Shown here in pieces: positions 1-8,745 of a stretch of 64,000 nucleotides of DNA. The DNA comes from Thermoanaerobacterium sp. PSU-2. GTDB lineage: Bacteria; Bacillota; Thermoanaerobacteria; Thermoanaerobacterales; Thermoanaerobacteraceae. The translations under genes and the position numbers were made by a program. Below the pieces are notes generated by a model, which was given only the letters and a program-made list of their open reading frames with translations, did not search any database and had not been told where the DNA came from. The stretch is from contig NZ_MSQD01000003.1 of assembly GCF_002102475.1 (NCBI RefSeq), forward strand, positions 62,001-126,000, in the 5' to 3' direction. The stretch's first letter is position 1. Each line of letters begins with the position of its first letter.

Positions 1-745
1 AGCCATCCAATACACCCAACATGACGCAAACGGATCTAAACCCACATTCCGCAGCATCACTTATAAGTTCTTTATCCATATTGATTACTTCTTTCACTTT
101 AAAATCTCTTAGCAAGTTCAACAATTTCTCATCAAAAACTTTTCCATTTGGTGTATATCCATTAGGACTGTCAGGTGTCAACTTATGAGACAAATCACCA
201 CTTGCAATAAATACAACATTTCTATCGCCTTCCCTTATGGACTTCCCTATTTGGACTCCAAAGTCGTATAACTTTTCAAATGGCAAAAAACCATATGACA
301 TTCTTATGAGATTAAAAGATTCGAAATGCTTTTTCACAAAATATAATGGAACGATGCATCCATGGTCAAGTTTTTTTGAAAGCTTAAATCTGCTTATCAT
401 TTTGTCATCTATTTTTGCTATAGGTATTTTTTTATTTTCTGTATTTTTTACTATGTCATTGGCTAATGATAAATCAGTCTTAAACTCCATTTTCACATTA
501 TAAGCGCCAAATTGTCCCAAATCACCTTCTATCGTTTGTCTCAAATCAATCGAAACAGCATCGCTGAAGACATACGCATGTGGTGAAATTATAATTATAG
601 TATCTGGTCTCTGATTTTTTATATTTAGAGATGCTTTTTCAAAGGAATCTATCGTCTTTTGAATTTTATGTTCTTCCCCTCGTCCCACCTCATGAACAAT
701 TATAGGCGGGTGCGGCATTAGATATGCTGACATTAATTTACCCAT
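1..745 (-). CDS. AmmeMemoRadiSam-type protein, LigB-like domain (3' part cut by window edge)
   Basis: The gene starts at an ATG with a GGAGG site 6 nt upstream and runs off the left edge, so only about 248 N-terminal codons are visible. The product opens with [17 protein letters not shown] and carries ISPHA and GDLSHKL, the histidine-bearing motifs of the class III extradiol dioxygenase (LigB/MEMO) superfamily. In Clostridia such a domain is commonly fused to a C-terminal AMMECR1 domain, forming protein A of the AmmeMemoRadiSam set. That half would lie outside the window. The biochemical role is unsettled, so no reaction is assigned. It is transcribed away from the MerR gene. Confidence 0.75.
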   Translation of the reverse strand, partial: MGKLMSAYLMPHPPIIVHEVGRGEEHKIQKTIDSFEKASLNIKNQRPDTIIIISPHAYVFSDAVSIDLRQTIEGDLGQFGAYNVKMEFKTDLSLANDIVKNTENKKIPIAKIDDKMISRFKLSKKLDHGCIVPLYFVKKHFESFNLIRMSYGFLPFEKLYDFGVQIGKSIREGDRNVVFIASGDLSHKLTPDSPNGYTPNGKVFDEKLLNLLRDFKVKEVINMDKELISDAAECGFRSVCVMLGVLDG

Positions 746-849
746 AATCCTACCTCCACATTGGTTATAATTACCTTTCAAGTATATATTATACCTCAAA
801 TAACGTATTATAAAGTTTTTTCTTATGAAAATTATCAAATTATTTTACA

Positions 850-884
850 TTAACCTTGACGTTAATGTTAACTAGTAGTAAAAT
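850..884 (+). promoter_or_regulatory. Promoter with MerR-type palindromic operator
   Basis: A 22-bp imperfect palindrome (850-871, half sites TTAACCTTGAC and GTTAATGTTAA, 9 of 11 positions matching) overlaps a -35-like TTGACG (856-861). A TAAAAT follows at 879-884 with a 17-bp spacer. MerR-family regulators bind such dyads around the -35/-10 region of their own promoters, so autoregulation of the MerR-efflux pair is inferred. Confidence 0.5.
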
Positions 885-901
885 TATTCGTTGGAGGGTT
901 T

Positions 902-1327
902 ATGATGGAAAAAAAATATTACAAAATAGAAGATGTTTCAATAAAAACAGGTTTGACAAAAAGGGCCATTAGGTATTATGAAGATTTAAACCTTATTTCG
1001 CCTAAAAGGACAGATTCAGGATACAGGTTGTACACCGATGAAGACATAGAAAAAATTCAAAAGATAATATCTCTGAAAGATTCACTTGGCTTCAGCTTAT
1101 CTGAAATCAAGGCAGCATTAGAACTTGACAAAAACGTCAAAAACATATTATCTGGTGAAACTGCAGATGCAGAAACAATCGATAATTACGCTAAATTAAT
1201 TGAAAAGCAAATAGAATTGATTGAAGAAAAGAATAAAAAACTATTGATGGCAAAACAAAGATTTGAGGAGCTATTACTAAATTTGTCTAAGTTAAAGCAA
1301 AAATCAAAGGAGGCAAACACAATATGA
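902..1327 (+). CDS. MerR family transcriptional regulator
   Basis: The 141-residue protein has an N-terminal MerR winged helix-turn-helix (residues about 5-73) with the typical RAIRYYEDLNLISP and GYRLYTDEDI segments. A long coiled-coil dimerisation helix follows (about 85-135, rich in Lys, Glu and Leu). The C-terminus is too short for a drug-binding domain like that of BmrR and has no metal-binding Cys pair. Two tandem ATGs follow a TTGGAGGG site. The stop overlaps the start of the efflux gene by 4 bp (ATGA), so the two are translationally coupled and the regulator probably controls the pump. The ligand is unknown. Confidence 0.88.
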   Translation: MMEKKYYKIEDVSIKTGLTKRAIRYYEDLNLISPKRTDSGYRLYTDEDIEKIQKIISLKDSLGFSLSEIKAALELDKNVKNILSGETADAETIDNYAKLIEKQIELIEEKNKKLLMAKQRFEELLLNLSKLKQKSKEANTI

Positions 1328-2778
1328 AAAATATCAGTTACAAGTGGATAGCATTATCCTGTACCACTCTTGGAGCCCTTTTTTCCGTATTAAATGGCAG
1401 TATGCTTTTAATATCACTTCCTGACATTATGAAGGGATTAAACACCAACATGGGTATAATCATGTGGATCGTAATGGGATATATGCTTTCATTGACAATA
1501 TTAGTACCAGCAATCGGTAGAATAGCCGATATGTTTGGAAGGAAAAAATTATACGTATCAGGTTTTGCCATATTTACTATTGGTTCGTTGCTATGTGGTA
1601 TTTCAAATAGTGGAATGCAACTGCTTATATACAGAATAGTGCAGTCAGTTGGCGGTTCTTTAATGGTTGCAAATAGCACAGCAATTGTAGCAGATGCTTT
1701 CCCAAAAAACGAATTAGGAAAAGCTCTTGGCATAAACAGCATGGTAGTCAGTATAGCGTCAGTAATAGGTCCAATATTAGGAGGCTTTTTGACGAGTTTA
1801 GGATGGAGGTATATCTTCTATATAAATGTGCCATTTGGAATTATAGGTACTCTATGGGCATTGATTCAGCTAAAAGAGCTTGACAAAATACCTGAAGGCC
1901 AAAAATTTGATTTAAAAGGCACACTTCTTTTCACAGTTGGATTATTGCTGTTTTTAATCGCATTGTCTTTCGGTGGATTTGTAGGGTGGTACAACAAGTC
2001 AATCATAACTCTATTCATAATATCAATAGCATTGATTTTGGCATTTGTTTATGTTGAAAATACTACTGAACAGCCTATGCTGGATTTAAGATTGTTTAAA
2101 TCGAGAATCTTGGCATTTGCTTTTGGAAGCACACTGCTTAACGGTATTGCAAGAGGCGCAGTAACATTTTTGCTCATATTCTATCTTCAAGGAATAAAAG
2201 CAATGGACCCATTAAAGGCAGGAATATTCTTAGCACCCTTTGCACTATCTATGATGATCGTATCGCCAATAAGTGGATATTTATCTGATAAATACGGTGC
2301 AAGAGCATTAAGTTCTATAGGTCTTTTTATTTCAGCTATCGGCTTATTGGGATTTGTGAGAATATCGCCTAAAACATCACTTACAGAGCTTATCGTTTGG
2401 ATGCTTATTATGGGATTTGGGTCCGGCATGTTCTTCTCACCTAATACAAGCGAAATAATGGGCTCTGTCCCATCTGACAGAAGGGGTATTGCTGCCGGTA
2501 CGAGAACAATGATGAACAACGCTGGACAAGTAATAAGCATAGCATTATCAATGGCAATCGTGTCATCAAGCATAACTCCTGAAGCGATGCAAGCTCTTTT
2601 CGTCGGCACGCAAGTCGGCTCAAAAGGCATTGCCATAGCACAATTTATATCTGGGCTAAGAGAAGCGTTTTTGATATCAATGATATTTAGCTTAATAGCA
2701 TCGTTTATATCATACTTAAGAGGTCCAAAACCAGACTGGAACCAAAGCTCTCACAAGATAAAAACAGAAGAAACATAA
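1324..2778 (+). CDS. MFS multidrug efflux transporter, DHA2 (14-TM) family
   Basis: The 484-residue polytopic membrane protein has the length and hydrophobic pattern of the 14-helix EmrB/QacA drug:H+ antiporters. Motif A-like GRIADMFGRKK is at about residues 65-75 and the antiporter motif C-like GPILGGFL at about 149-156. It overlaps the MerR gene by 4 bp and ends inside a bidirectional terminator, so the two genes form a closed operon. Export of hydrophobic or cationic drugs is inferred from family. The substrate cannot be read from sequence. Confidence 0.87.
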   Translation: MKNISYKWIALSCTTLGALFSVLNGSMLLISLPDIMKGLNTNMGIIMWIVMGYMLSLTILVPAIGRIADMFGRKKLYVSGFAIFTIGSLLCGISNSGMQLLIYRIVQSVGGSLMVANSTAIVADAFPKNELGKALGINSMVVSIASVIGPILGGFLTSLGWRYIFYINVPFGIIGTLWALIQLKELDKIPEGQKFDLKGTLLFTVGLLLFLIALSFGGFVGWYNKSIITLFIISIALILAFVYVENTTEQPMLDLRLFKSRILAFAFGSTLLNGIARGAVTFLLIFYLQGIKAMDPLKAGIFLAPFALSMMIVSPISGYLSDKYGARALSSIGLFISAIGLLGFVRISPKTSLTELIVWMLIMGFGSGMFFSPNTSEIMGSVPSDRRGIAAGTRTMMNNAGQVISIALSMAIVSSSITPEAMQALFVGTQVGSKGIAIAQFISGLREAFLISMIFSLIASFISYLRGPKPDWNQSSHKIKTEET

Positions 2779-2808
2779 AAGGTTACAGAATCGTAACCTT
2801 TTATGTTT
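2771..2808. terminator. Bidirectional terminator between the MFS gene and purL
   Basis: A perfect 16-bp inverted repeat (2771-2786 and 2793-2808, loop AGAATC) overlaps the MFS stop codon and ends next to the convergent purL stop. The A and T stretches at the stem ends provide a U tract in both directions. Confidence 0.85.
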
Positions 2809-2809
2809 C

Positions 2810-5800
2810 TTATTTAAAATATTCGACGCCAGCTTCAAATATCTTTTGATCTTTGTTGCCGTATATATTTTTAGCCACGTTCTTGCCAATTCTCTCAGAA
2901 TGTCCCATCTTACCAAGTATCCTGCCATCAGGGCTTGTGATGCCTTCTATGGCCCAATAAGAACCATTAGGATTGTAAGGCATCTCCATTGTTGGATTTC
3001 CATTCACGTCTACATATTGTGTGGCAATTTGCCCATTCTTTTTTAACATATCTAAAACATCATCATTTGCAATAAATCTTCCTTCTCCATGTGATACAGG
3101 TATTACATGAATGTCGCCACATTTGACATTGTTAAACCATGGTGAAAGATTCGACGTTATCTTTGTCCTGACATAGCATGATACATGTCTACCGATCGTA
3201 TTAAATGTCAGCGTCGGATCACTCGTATCAATATCGCGAATCTCTCCATAAGGAAGTAATCCAAGTTTTATAAGTGCTTGGAATCCGTTGCATATACCCA
3301 GCATCAAGCCATCACGATATTTCAAAAATTCCATAACAGCATCTTTGACTTTTGGATTTCTAAATACTGTTGCAATGAATTTTCCAGAACCATCTGGTTC
3401 ATCACCAGCGCTGAATCCACCTGGCAACATGATTATCTGGGAATTCTCTATAAGTTTAACAAGCTCATCGATAGACTCATTTATATCAGCTCCCGTTAAA
3501 TTCTTAAAAACAGGCATTTCAACCAAAGCACCGGCCTTTTCAAAAGCTTTTTTGCTATCATATTCGCAATTGGTACCAGGAAAAACTGGTATTAAAACTC
3601 TTGGTTTTGCTACTTTAAGGTTCGCCTTAAAGGAATTATTTTTATTGTACATAATATTCGGTATTTGTCTAATGTTTTCTTCCACAACCGTAGGAAAAAT
3701 TTTTTCAAGTGGTTTCTCCCAGTGTTTTTTCGCTTCATCAAGATGGATTTTCGCATCTTCTAAAATTATATACGGCTCATCAATCGTCCTGCCTAAAATT
3801 TTATAATCAATTCCTTTTAAATATTTATCATCATCAAAATCACCATCTACTTCTATTATTAAAGAACCGTATTCAGAAACGAAAAAGTCCACATCCCTTA
3901 TCTTCGCTTTCAATTGGAAACCTATCATATTCCCAAAAGCCATCTCAGTGATGCATTCAGCAATTCCACCGTATTTTACCGAAGATGCTGCTAATATTAA
4001 ATCTTCATTTAATAGTTCATTGACCTTATCAAAATTTCTTTTTAGTTTTTCGAAATTTGGTAAATCTTGCTGATCTCTTTCCGCCTTAATAATTATTACT
4101 TTATCACCGCTTTTCTTAAATTCCGAAGATATCACTTTATTTGCATCAGCAGTTGCAACAGCAAATGCTACCAATGTAGGAGGCACGTCCATATCCATAA
4201 AAGTACCTGACATACTATCTTTACCGCCAATTGCAGGTATGCCTAAAGCTTTCTGTGCGTATAAAGCACCTAACAATGAGCTAAATGGTTTTCCCCACCT
4301 TTTAGGGGCTTTGCCTAATTTTTCAAAATACTCTTGAAGTGATAGCCTAATCTTTGTATAGTCACCACCCATTGCCACAATTTTAGATACCGCTTCAATA
4401 ATTGCATAAACAGCACCATGGAAAGGACTCCATTTCGACAGTTTAGGATTGTATCCAAATGCCATCAATGTTGCCGTATCTGTATCTCCTTCTACGACAG
4501 GTAATTTTGAGGCCATGCCTTCTGAAGGCGTCATCTGATACAAACCGCCAAATGGCATCAAAACAGTTGAAGCACCAATTGTGGAATCAAACATCTCAGT
4601 CAATCCTTTTTGGCTACACACGTTCAGATCCTCAAGATTCCTAAGCCACAATTCCTTTATATTGTTCATTGATTGAGTAGATTTTAACCGTTCAAAATAG
4701 CTTTCAGAGCTAATGCTGTCCACTGTGACATCTGTAAATTGGGAAATTCCATTTGTATTTAAAAATTCTCTGCTTATATCCACAATGACCTTTCCATGCC
4801 AAACCATTCTTATTCTCATATCGTCTGTGACTTCTGCGACTTTAGTAGCTTCTAAATTTTCTTCTTTTGCAAGCTCTATAAACTTTTCAGCGTCTTCTGG
4901 TGCAACTAATACAGCCATTCTTTCTTGTGATTCAGATATAGCAAGTTCTGTTCCATCTAAACCTTCGTATTTCTTCGGTATTGCATCGAGGTCAATTAAA
5001 AGTCCATCACTTAATTCTCCAATTGCAACAGACACACCACCTGCTCCAAAATCATTGCACTTTTTTATCATTTTTAAAACATCAGGATTTCTAAAAAATC
5101 TTTGAATTTTTCTTTCTGTTATAGGATTGCCTTTTTGTACTTCTGCACCGCTTGTATAAATAGATTCTTGCGTGTGTTCTTTTGAAGAACCTGTAGCACC
5201 GCCACAACCGTCTCTTCCTGTCCTACCACCCAACAAAATCACTACATCGCCTGCTGCCGGCTTTCCCCTAAAAACATTTTTCTTAGGAACTGCACCTATT
5301 ACCGCACCTATCTCCATTCGTTTAGCTACATATCCTTCGTCGTAAATCTCTGAAACTTGTCCTGTAGAAAGTCCTATCTGATTCCCATATGAACTGTAGC
5401 CGTGGGCTGCTTCCTTAGTAATCTTTCTTTGCGGCAATTTACCTTTTATAGTCATCTCAACTGGCGTTCTTGGGTCTCCGGAACCTGTAACACGCATCGC
5501 CTGATACACATAGGCCCGGCCTGATAAAGGATCTCTAATCGCTCCTCCAAGGCAAGTAGCTGCGCCTCCATAAGGCTCTATTTCTGTAGGATGATTATGT
5601 GTTTCATTTTTAAACATTACAAGCCATTTCTCGCTTTTACCATTTATGTCGGCATCGACTACGATACTACATGCATTGTTTTCATCAGATTCATCCAGAT
5701 CGTCAAGCAGGCCCCTTTTTCTCAATTCTTTCATCCCTATTGTAGCTATGTCCATAAGGCACATTGGTTTCTTGCTTTCGCCATAGACAAATTCTCTGGA

Positions 5801-6577
5801 GTTTTTGTATTCATGAAAGGCTTTTAAGATAGGTTCATTGTATTTCCCATCACAAATTTTCACATCATTGATGTTTGTAAGAAATGTGGTGTGGCGGCAG
5901 TGATCGGACCAATAGGTATCTATAACTCTTATCTCTGTAATTGTAGGATTACGTTTTTCTACATCTTTAAAATAAGAATGACAGAATTTAAAATCTCCCA
6001 AGCTCATTGCCAAATTTAGCTTCTCATAGAGCTTTTCTATTGAAACATCATCAGATTCAATAAAGCCATCAAGAACTTCCACATCATCGGGACAATCAAC
6101 TTCTAAATCAACAGTTTCTCTTTTCTCTAATGAAGCTTCTCTTGAATCTACTGGATTAATGCAATAGCATTTTATTTTATCAAATTCCTCATCTGTCAAT
6201 TTACCACTTAAAACTATAACTTTTCCGCAAAATACTTTTGGTTTAAAGCCGTTTGTAAGTATTTGAATACATTGTTCAGCAGAATCAGCCCTTTGATCAT
6301 ACTGTCCTGGTAAAAATTCGATAGCAAACACTCTATCATCTTTCTCATATGGCAGATCTTCAATGTATACATCATCAAGATTTGGCTCTGAAAAGATCGT
6401 ATTAACAGCCTTGAAAAAAATATCTTCAGATAATCCTAAAACATCATACCTATTTATTACCCTTACTCTTTCAAGTCCAGAAATATTGAGATTGTTTTTA
6501 AGATCATCAAAAAGCTTTTTTGCTTCAATATTGTATTGCGGCTTTTTTTCTACGTATATTCTTTTTACATCACTCAC
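2810..6577 (-). CDS. purL: Phosphoribosylformylglycinamidine synthase, single-chain (PurL with glutaminase domain)
   Basis: The 1255-residue enzyme converts FGAR, glutamine and ATP to FGAM in de novo purine synthesis. The N-terminal part is PurS-like, the middle holds two AIR-synthase-type ATP-binding halves (FKNETHNHPTEIEPYGGAAT near residue 325 is the hallmark), and the C-terminus is a class I glutamine amidotransferase. The latter shows PGTNCEYDS, GGFSAGDEPDGSG, the nucleophile Cys in LGICNGFQ, and HGEGRF. Most Bacillota use separate PurS, PurQ and PurL; the fused form of this length is common in Clostridia. The start is GTG behind a GGGGGAG site. It stands alone, without other pur genes in the window. 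Confidence 0.96.
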   Translation of the reverse strand: MSDVKRIYVEKKPQYNIEAKKLFDDLKNNLNISGLERVRVINRYDVLGLSEDIFFKAVNTIFSEPNLDDVYIEDLPYEKDDRVFAIEFLPGQYDQRADSAEQCIQILTNGFKPKVFCGKVIVLSGKLTDEEFDKIKCYCINPVDSREASLEKRETVDLEVDCPDDVEVLDGFIESDDVSIEKLYEKLNLAMSLGDFKFCHSYFKDVEKRNPTITEIRVIDTYWSDHCRHTTFLTNINDVKICDGKYNEPILKAFHEYKNSREFVYGESKKPMCLMDIATIGMKELRKRGLLDDLDESDENNACSIVVDADINGKSEKWLVMFKNETHNHPTEIEPYGGAATCLGGAIRDPLSGRAYVYQAMRVTGSGDPRTPVEMTIKGKLPQRKITKEAAHGYSSYGNQIGLSTGQVSEIYDEGYVAKRMEIGAVIGAVPKKNVFRGKPAAGDVVILLGGRTGRDGCGGATGSSKEHTQESIYTSGAEVQKGNPITERKIQRFFRNPDVLKMIKKCNDFGAGGVSVAIGELSDGLLIDLDAIPKKYEGLDGTELAISESQERMAVLVAPEDAEKFIELAKEENLEATKVAEVTDDMRIRMVWHGKVIVDISREFLNTNGISQFTDVTVDSISSESYFERLKSTQSMNNIKELWLRNLEDLNVCSQKGLTEMFDSTIGASTVLMPFGGLYQMTPSEGMASKLPVVEGDTDTATLMAFGYNPKLSKWSPFHGAVYAIIEAVSKIVAMGGDYTKIRLSLQEYFEKLGKAPKRWGKPFSSLLGALYAQKALGIPAIGGKDSMSGTFMDMDVPPTLVAFAVATADANKVISSEFKKSGDKVIIIKAERDQQDLPNFEKLKRNFDKVNELLNEDLILAASSVKYGGIAECITEMAFGNMIGFQLKAKIRDVDFFVSEYGSLIIEVDGDFDDDKYLKGIDYKILGRTIDEPYIILEDAKIHLDEAKKHWEKPLEKIFPTVVEENIRQIPNIMYNKNNSFKANLKVAKPRVLIPVFPGTNCEYDSKKAFEKAGALVEMPVFKNLTGADINESIDELVKLIENSQIIMLPGGFSAGDEPDGSGKFIATVFRNPKVKDAVMEFLKYRDGLMLGICNGFQALIKLGLLPYGEIRDIDTSDPTLTFNTIGRHVSCYVRTKITSNLSPWFNNVKCGDIHVIPVSHGEGRFIANDDVLDMLKKNGQIATQYVDVNGNPTMEMPYNPNGSYWAIEGITSPDGRILGKMGHSERIGKNVAKNIYGNKDQKIFEAGVEYFK

Positions 6578-6600
6578 AAAATATCTCCCCCATTAGCCTA

Positions 6601-6678
6601 AATTACGAACTTTGTAATATTATAATATATAATACATCTTAAATCAATAAGTATTTTGACTAACAAAATCCGAACATT
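6601..6678 (-). promoter_or_regulatory. purL promoter with PurBox-like sites
   Basis: On the minus strand TTGATT (6642-6647) and TATAAT (6619-6624) are 17 bp apart, a near-consensus sigma-A promoter. A site matching the Bacillus PurR box AWWWCCGAACWWT lies just upstream at 6666-6678, and one with a single mismatch lies at the start of the transcript (6601-6613). Both point the same way, unlike the inverted pairs of B. subtilis, so PurR control is tentative. Confidence 0.5.
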
Positions 6679-6781
6679 TAATGATAACTTTGTAATTAAG
6701 TTTGTTTATAACGTCTATATGTCATCTTAATCGGTTCTGCATATTATATAACAAAAAACTTAAAAAAGAAAAAAATTTATA

Positions 6782-6810
6782 TTGAAATCTAAAAAAATAT
6801 ATCTTATAAT
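6782..6810 (+). promoter_or_regulatory. Sigma-A promoter of the decarboxylase gene
   Basis: TTGAAA (6782-6787) and TATAAT (6805-6810) are separated by exactly 17 bp. The predicted transcript starts near 6817, leaving a leader of about 105 nt before the coding region. Confidence 0.7.
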
Positions 6811-6839
6811 AAATTGAAAACATAATAAAGTGTATTTTC

Positions 6840-6894
6840 GCTCTGCAAAGGCCCGAACCGATTGCAACGAGGTTCAGGCTTTTATTCTGGGAGC
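6840..6894 (+). promoter_or_regulatory. Structured 5' leader upstream of the SpeA-like gene
   Basis: A 9-bp GC-rich stem (6851-6859 with 6871-6879, one G-U pair), extendable to 13 bp by flanking A and U residues, has an 11-nt loop and is followed by TTTTATT. An outer 4-bp helix (GCTC 6840-6843 with GAGC 6891-6894) could cover the GGGAG at 6889-6893. It matches no riboswitch consensus I know. It may be an attenuator, a terminator for a short RNA, or a translation control element. Confidence 0.45.
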
Positions 6895-6923
6895 CAAACT
6901 TATGAAAGAGGGTGTTTATCAAG

Positions 6924-8411
6924 TTGGAAAAGCTAAATCATTTTGAAACTCCATTATTCGATGCATTAATGGAGTATGTCAACAACAACACCATACCATT
7001 TCATGTCCCAGGTCACAAAAAAGGCAATGGAATGGCTAAAAAGTTTTTTGATTTTGTAGGCAAAAATGTATTATCAATGGATGTTACTGTGTTTGAACAA
7101 GTTGACAGCCTTCACAAGCCTACCGGTCCCATTAAGAAAGCTCAGGAATTAGCTGCCGATGCTTTTGGTGCCGATGCTACATTTTTTTGCATCCATGGGA
7201 CATCGGGAGCTATTCAGGCTATGATCCTAAGTGTTATGGGAGAAAATGAAAAAATAATTGTTCCAAGAAACATTCACAAATCTGTTACATCAGGTATTAT
7301 CTTAAGTGGTGCTATCCCAGTTTATATGCAACCTGAAGTTGATAAAAATGTAGGCGTTGCTCTTAATGTGACTCCTGAAACTGTAGAGGAAGCATTAAGA
7401 AACAATCCTGATGCAAAGGCTGTTTTAATTATAAATCCGACTTACTATGGTGTTTCTGCAGACATTGTAAAAATTGCTGAAATAGTCCATGACTACGGAG
7501 CTGTACTGATGGTGGATGAGGCCCATGGACCACACCTAAAATTCAACGAAAAACTTCCTATTTCAGCTATGGAAGCAGGTGCTGACATCTGCGCACAAAG
7601 CACTCATAAGATAATAGGCTCTATGACGCAAAGCTCTATGTTGCACGTCAAGTCAAAAAGGATTGACGTAAATAGAGTGAAGCAAGTTATGAGCCTGTTA
7701 CAGACCACAAGTCCCTCTTACATTTTATTAGCATCACTTGATGTAGCAAGAATGCAGATGGTAACAGAAGGAAAAGAATTGTTGGACAGGACAATTGAAC
7801 TTGCAGAATACGCTCGTCGAGAGATCAACAATATAAACGGTCTTTATTGTTTCGGAAACGAAATTGTAGGGCGAGATGGAGCGTATGATTTTGACCCGAC
7901 AAAAATCACTATTACTGCTAAAGGCCTTGGCATAACAGGTCATGAATTAGAAGATATACTGGCGAAAAAATACTACATTCAACCAGAATTAGCCGATATG
8001 TACAATACATTGTGTGTATTTTCCATAGGCGACACAAAAGAGAATGTAGATTACCTTATAAGGGCATTGAGGGAAATCAGTGAGACACTGTACAAGGACA
8101 ATGTAGAAATGTCGAAAGCTTTAGATATACCAGAGATACCAGAAATGGTGTTATCCCCCAGATATGCGTTTGAATGTTCTAATATCGCCTTGCCTTTGGA
8201 AGAAAGCATTGGGCAGATTAGCTCGGAATTTCTAATGGCATATCCTCCCGGTATCCCAATATTATGTCCTGGAGAAAGGATAACCAGAGAAATCATAGAA
8301 TATGTAATTGAAATGAAAAATGCCAAGCTAAGCATTCAAGGAACAGAAGATCCAAATGTGGAATATATAAAAGTAGTCAACGATTTGCAGATATTGAATA
8401 TAACAGCATAA
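6924..8411 (+). CDS. speA: Orn/Lys/Arg decarboxylase family protein, probably arginine decarboxylase
   Basis: This PLP-dependent fold type I decarboxylase has about 495 residues, close to B. subtilis SpeA and alike throughout. Near the N-terminus are HETPLF and FHVPGHKKG. The core has HGTSGAIQAM, VDEAHGPH and STHKIIGS, whose Lys should bind PLP. Near the end is AYPPGIPILCPGE. It would make agmatine (or cadaverine) for polyamine synthesis; substrate choice is uncertain. I chose the TTG at 6924 because GAGGG (6908-6912) is suitably spaced. An in-frame GTG at 6912 lies inside that site. A 14-codon ORF (6902-6946) overlaps the start in another frame. Confidence 0.85.
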   Translation: MEKLNHFETPLFDALMEYVNNNTIPFHVPGHKKGNGMAKKFFDFVGKNVLSMDVTVFEQVDSLHKPTGPIKKAQELAADAFGADATFFCIHGTSGAIQAMILSVMGENEKIIVPRNIHKSVTSGIILSGAIPVYMQPEVDKNVGVALNVTPETVEEALRNNPDAKAVLIINPTYYGVSADIVKIAEIVHDYGAVLMVDEAHGPHLKFNEKLPISAMEAGADICAQSTHKIIGSMTQSSMLHVKSKRIDVNRVKQVMSLLQTTSPSYILLASLDVARMQMVTEGKELLDRTIELAEYARREINNINGLYCFGNEIVGRDGAYDFDPTKITITAKGLGITGHELEDILAKKYYIQPELADMYNTLCVFSIGDTKENVDYLIRALREISETLYKDNVEMSKALDIPEIPEMVLSPRYAFECSNIALPLEESIGQISSEFLMAYPPGIPILCPGERITREIIEYVIEMKNAKLSIQGTEDPNVEYIKVVNDLQILNITA

Positions 8412-8441
8412 AGAGCCCTACAACAAGTAGAGCTCTTTTTT
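8410..8441 (+). terminator. Terminator after the decarboxylase gene
   Basis: An 11-bp stem with one mismatch (8411-8421 with 8427-8437) is followed by a run of T. It begins at the stop codon and separates this gene from the convergent SHOCT gene. Confidence 0.8.
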
Positions 8442-8446
8442 ATAAA

Positions 8447-8689
8447 TTATTTTTCTTCTAAGTTTCTTTTGCGCTCTTTATATTCTTCTTCGCTTATCTC
8501 TCCTCTTGCATATCTCTCTTTTAAGATTTCAAGCGCATCACTGCCTCTTTGTGAGCCTTTTTTGTTCTGAAACAGTGAAACAATGAAATATATAGCACCA
8601 ACTACTATTACAACTTGAAGTATCATCCAGATGAGGCCAAAAATTATGCCTCCACCGTAACCCCATCCATTCATTAATCCCCACATCAT
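8447..8689 (-). CDS. Small SHOCT-domain membrane protein
   Basis: The 80-residue protein has a Gly/Trp-rich N-terminus (MMWGLMNGWGYGGG), one transmembrane helix (about residues 15-39) and a C-terminal SHOCT motif (LKERYARGEISEEEYKERK). SHOCT segments are short oligomerisation-type motifs at the C-termini of many small membrane proteins. The start is the ATG after an AAGGAGG site; an upstream in-frame ATG lacks one. It follows a histidine kinase gene and has its own promoter with an operator copied from the regulator promoter, so it is probably a direct target of this two-component system. Its function is unknown. Confidence 0.75.
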   Translation of the reverse strand: MMWGLMNGWGYGGGIIFGLIWMILQVVIVVGAIYFIVSLFQNKKGSQRGSDALEILKERYARGEISEEEYKERKRNLEEK

Positions 8690-8711
8690 AATATCATCCT
8701 CCTTCAAATCT

Positions 8712-8743
8712 ATTATATGACAAAATTGTGAAGAATTCATGAA
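8712..8743 (-). promoter_or_regulatory. SHOCT-gene promoter with response-regulator operator (copy 1)
   Basis: On the minus strand a TATAAT (8712-8717) is preceded by TTCAT and TTCAC 11 bp apart within 8724-8743. The 20-bp block matches 18 of 20 positions of the block at 10809-10828, and its distance to the -10 is identical. It touches the end of the kinase gene. Confidence 0.6.
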
Positions 8744-8745
8744 TT

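Noticed and set aside
1338..2641. Long open frames on the minus strand opposite the MFS gene
   Set aside because: They lie antisense within a clear transporter gene and have no ribosome sites or recognisable products.
2810..6577. Frameshift-fused purS, purL and purQ
   Set aside because: The reading frame is open throughout with no junction anomaly, and single-chain FGAM synthases of this length are normal in Clostridia.
6853..6858. CCGAAC as a third PurBox upstream of the decarboxylase
   Set aside because: Flanks do not fit the A/T-rich box consensus, and the bases form one arm of a GC-rich hairpin.
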